Of a DNA stretch of 64,000 nucleotides, positions 62,502-64,000 are shown piece after piece. Position 1 is the stretch's first letter; every line of letters begins with the position of its first letter. The notes below the pieces were generated by a model. It saw nothing but the letters and a program-made list of their open reading frames with translations, had not been told where the DNA came from and searched no databases. The DNA comes from Aphanomyces cochlioides (taxonomy: Eukaryota > Oomycota > Saprolegniomycetes > Saprolegniales > Verrucalvaceae), in the NCBI GenBank assembly GCA_019828595.1, contig JAHQRK010000035.1, positions 310,001 through 374,000 of the forward strand. Reading direction: 5' to 3'. A program made the position numbers and the translations under genes.

Positions 62502-63016
62502 CTAAACGATCGACGCTGTCGCTTCTTCAATGCGTTTCTTCAGCGCGGGGAGCAACTTGATGTGCGAATCCACGCACTTGGACACGCATTTCTCCATACT
62601 GCTCTGCGCCGATGCAATCTCCGATTCAGAAGGTCGTGCTGACAATCCATCTTGCGCGCGATCTTGACAGTCCATCGCACATCGTTGCAGACGATTCTAC
62701 AAGGACACACACATGAGACTCACATGGGTGCGTTCCTACTTGGAAGCTCGAGAGTTCCTGGTTGAGATAGTTTTGCACTTGGGCGACTGGTTCCTGGCAT
62801 CGTTGGATGCATGCTTGGAGTTGTTCCGCGCTGCAATCCTTGTTGTCAAAGCATTTGACGCTGCACACATATCCATTTTTCTACGACAAGGTCATTCATA
62901 CCACCGCCGCCGACAAAGAGATGGCGAAAGATTCATACCTGCATGGGACGGAACGTCGACTTGTCGAGGCTCTCCATCATCTTGTTGACCGCTTGGTTGA
63001 TATCTCCTTCCGCCAT
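62502..63016 (-). CDS. FAM136A: FAM136A-type Cys-rich protein, 3 exons
   Basis: Exons on minus 63,016-62,939, 62,880-62,740 and 62,696-62,502 keep phase (414 nt, 137 aa, against 138 in animals). The protein reads MAEGDINQAVNKMMESLDKS, TFRPMQKNGYVCSVKCFDN, CSAEQLQACIQRCQEPVAQV, QNYLNQELSSFQNRLQRCAM, DCQDRAQDG and ends SMEKCVSKCVDSHIKLLPAL, KKRIEEATASIV. The paired C-x3-C motifs (CSVKC, CIQRC, CAMDC, CVSKC) match FAM136A/DUF842, thought to be a mitochondrial intermembrane-space protein. Its exact role is not established. The start lies 84 bp from the start of the divergent gene at 63,101, so they probably share a promoter. Confidence 0.93.
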
Positions 63017-63100
63017 CGTCGTCCTTTCTCAGCGGTCTTCTTGTCAACAACAGTGCAAATTCGGAAATGACCGAAATGAATGGCCAATCAGACTTTGGCG

Positions 63101-64000
63101 ATGGCACGAATGGATATTCCAAGACACACCGCGGCGGCGGCGGATGCTTTGGATGCGCTTCTTGGACGCATTTCAAGACAGATCTGCGTCAAAGAAATAC
63201 CAGATTGGCATGAGCTTCATGTGCAATTGGATGCTTTGGTCCACGACGATGAAGAGAGCTTTGTCCGCGCAGTTTTGAGCCACTCGGCGTGGTGTGCATC
63301 AAGCGCCAACTTCACTGGCGTCACGACTGCCGTTGCTGAGAACCTCGTTCGCGCCGCACTGCTTCCTCAAACGCCGCCACATGCGCAGGTCCAAGTGTTC
63401 CATGCACTTCTGGATCCATTGCTCGCTCCGTGCCGTGATGACAAAGGACGAGTCGTCAAAGTATGCAAATGGACGCGCGGACAAGCTCAGCTGTCGAGTC
63501 AACGATGTGTCAAGCGATGGGAATGCCTCGCGCCGGCCATCACGTCGCTCTTGACGGAAGTTCCAGCGTTGTCTCGGGAGCTTGTGACGTCTTCGGATCT
63601 GTTGGCGCTTGTGTCAGCTCGAGTTCAATGCGCGCTGCCTGCCATCCATCACCTGCTCCATCTCGTGCCATGTTCTCCGTCGACTGGATCCGCCGCGCTT
63701 GTCGCCGCGGTGCTCGGTGCCGTGCTTGAGATGGACTGGACGGATCCAACGGGCGTGCCGTACCGTGACGAACTGCTCAGCCGCATCTTGCGCTTCCTCC
63801 AGGAGGCTCCATTTAAATCGCCGTCGTCGTGCACCGCCTTGGAAGTCGCCAAGATGTCCGTGCTTGGATATAGCTCATCGATTGGCGCACCGCTCGTCGC
63901 GCAACTGGCATGCACGGTCTCGTCGTCATTCGCACTCGATCTCTGCGGCGACTTGTTTGAAGAGATGGTCGCGACAGACTCATCGGCACATTTCAACTTC
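63101..64000 (+). CDS. Long alpha-helical protein, N-terminal 300 codons (3' end outside window)
   Basis: The frame from an ATG at 63,101 (MARMDIPRHTAAAADALDAL) is open to the right edge without an intron, 300 codons. It is GC-rich with strong third-position bias, typical of a real gene. The protein is Leu/Ala-rich and looks like helical repeats: HVQLDALVHDDEESFVRAVL, VAENLVRAALLPQTPP, WECLAPAITSLLTEVPALSR, ALPAIHHLLHLVP, LLSRILRFLQEAPF. The stretch LDALVHDDEESFVRAVL and the Leu-rich helices after it recall the N-terminal solenoid of FANCD2-type DNA-repair proteins, but the match is weak and by eye only. Without the rest of the gene I do not assign a function. Confidence 0.75.
   Translation, partial: MARMDIPRHTAAAADALDALLGRISRQICVKEIPDWHELHVQLDALVHDDEESFVRAVLSHSAWCASSANFTGVTTAVAENLVRAALLPQTPPHAQVQVFHALLDPLLAPCRDDKGRVVKVCKWTRGQAQLSSQRCVKRWECLAPAITSLLTEVPALSRELVTSSDLLALVSARVQCALPAIHHLLHLVPCSPSTGSAALVAAVLGAVLEMDWTDPTGVPYRDELLSRILRFLQEAPFKSPSSCTALEVAKMSVLGYSSSIGAPLVAQLACTVSSSFALDLCGDLFEEMVATDSSAHFNF

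Overview
The window looks like nuclear DNA of a filamentous stramenopile, most likely an oomycete of the Saprolegniales (Aphanomyces/Saprolegnia type). The reasons are dense genes with very short GT-AG introns (about 38-67 nt, checked here by codon phase), a lineage-typical CCCH-repeat zinc-finger protein, an EF-hand/PH/kinase protein, IQ-rich proteins, and a transposon mix with Crypton-like, PIF/Harbinger, Ty3/gypsy and L1-like families. This is inference from gene content; no marker gene settles the species.

Layout. Bases 1-715 hold the end of an ABCB-type transporter gene. Bases 716-39,700 are almost entirely repeats. They contain a decayed pogo/Tigger element (2.4-4.2 kb), scraps of an ABC gene, a Harbinger transposase and a Helitron-type helicase, and an 80-bp tandem repeat. 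Next comes a PIF/Harbinger element (7.5-24.6 kb) split by a 14.7-kb Ty3/gypsy retrotransposon (7,517-22,177), which itself carries a nested DDE transposon (about 10.7-13.2 kb). A 7-kb near-perfect inverted repeat of a Crypton-like tyrosine-recombinase element follows (24,648-31,611), then an L1-like LINE (32.3-39.6 kb). From 39.9 kb to the right edge the DNA is gene-dense and largely intact.

The gene-rich half encodes, in order: a WW/B-box/IQ protein (7 exons, minus), a small coiled protein (minus), a myristoylated EF-hand/PH/protein-kinase protein (13 exons or more, plus), a CCCH-repeat zinc-finger protein with a heptad Tyr-Ser-Thr-Cys-Gly-Thr-Pro tract (plus), a multi-pass membrane protein (minus), glutamate-cysteine ligase (plus), a MazG/dCTPP1 pyrophosphatase (5 exons, minus), a C69 peptidase (minus), a second IQ protein (minus), a small unknown protein (minus), cactin (minus), a DHHC palmitoyltransferase (4 exons, plus), a FAM136A-type protein (3 exons, minus) and the start of a long helical protein at the right edge (plus). 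They are unrelated housekeeping and signalling genes, packed with convergent gaps as small as 5 bp and a divergent gap of 84 bp.

The most unusual item is inside the Ty3/gypsy element. Between pol and the 3' LTR lie two antisense genes that share one layout: Ser/Pro-rich N-terminus, coiled coil, then a Cys-Gly-x8/9-Cys-x6-Cys zinc-finger-like motif resembling the SCA7/ataxin-7 finger. Other notable items are the giant Crypton palindrome, CpG-deamination scars at catalytic codons and between the LTRs, the kinase protein with the domain order of apicomplexan CDPK7, and repeated TCCGGA motifs just upstream of its start.
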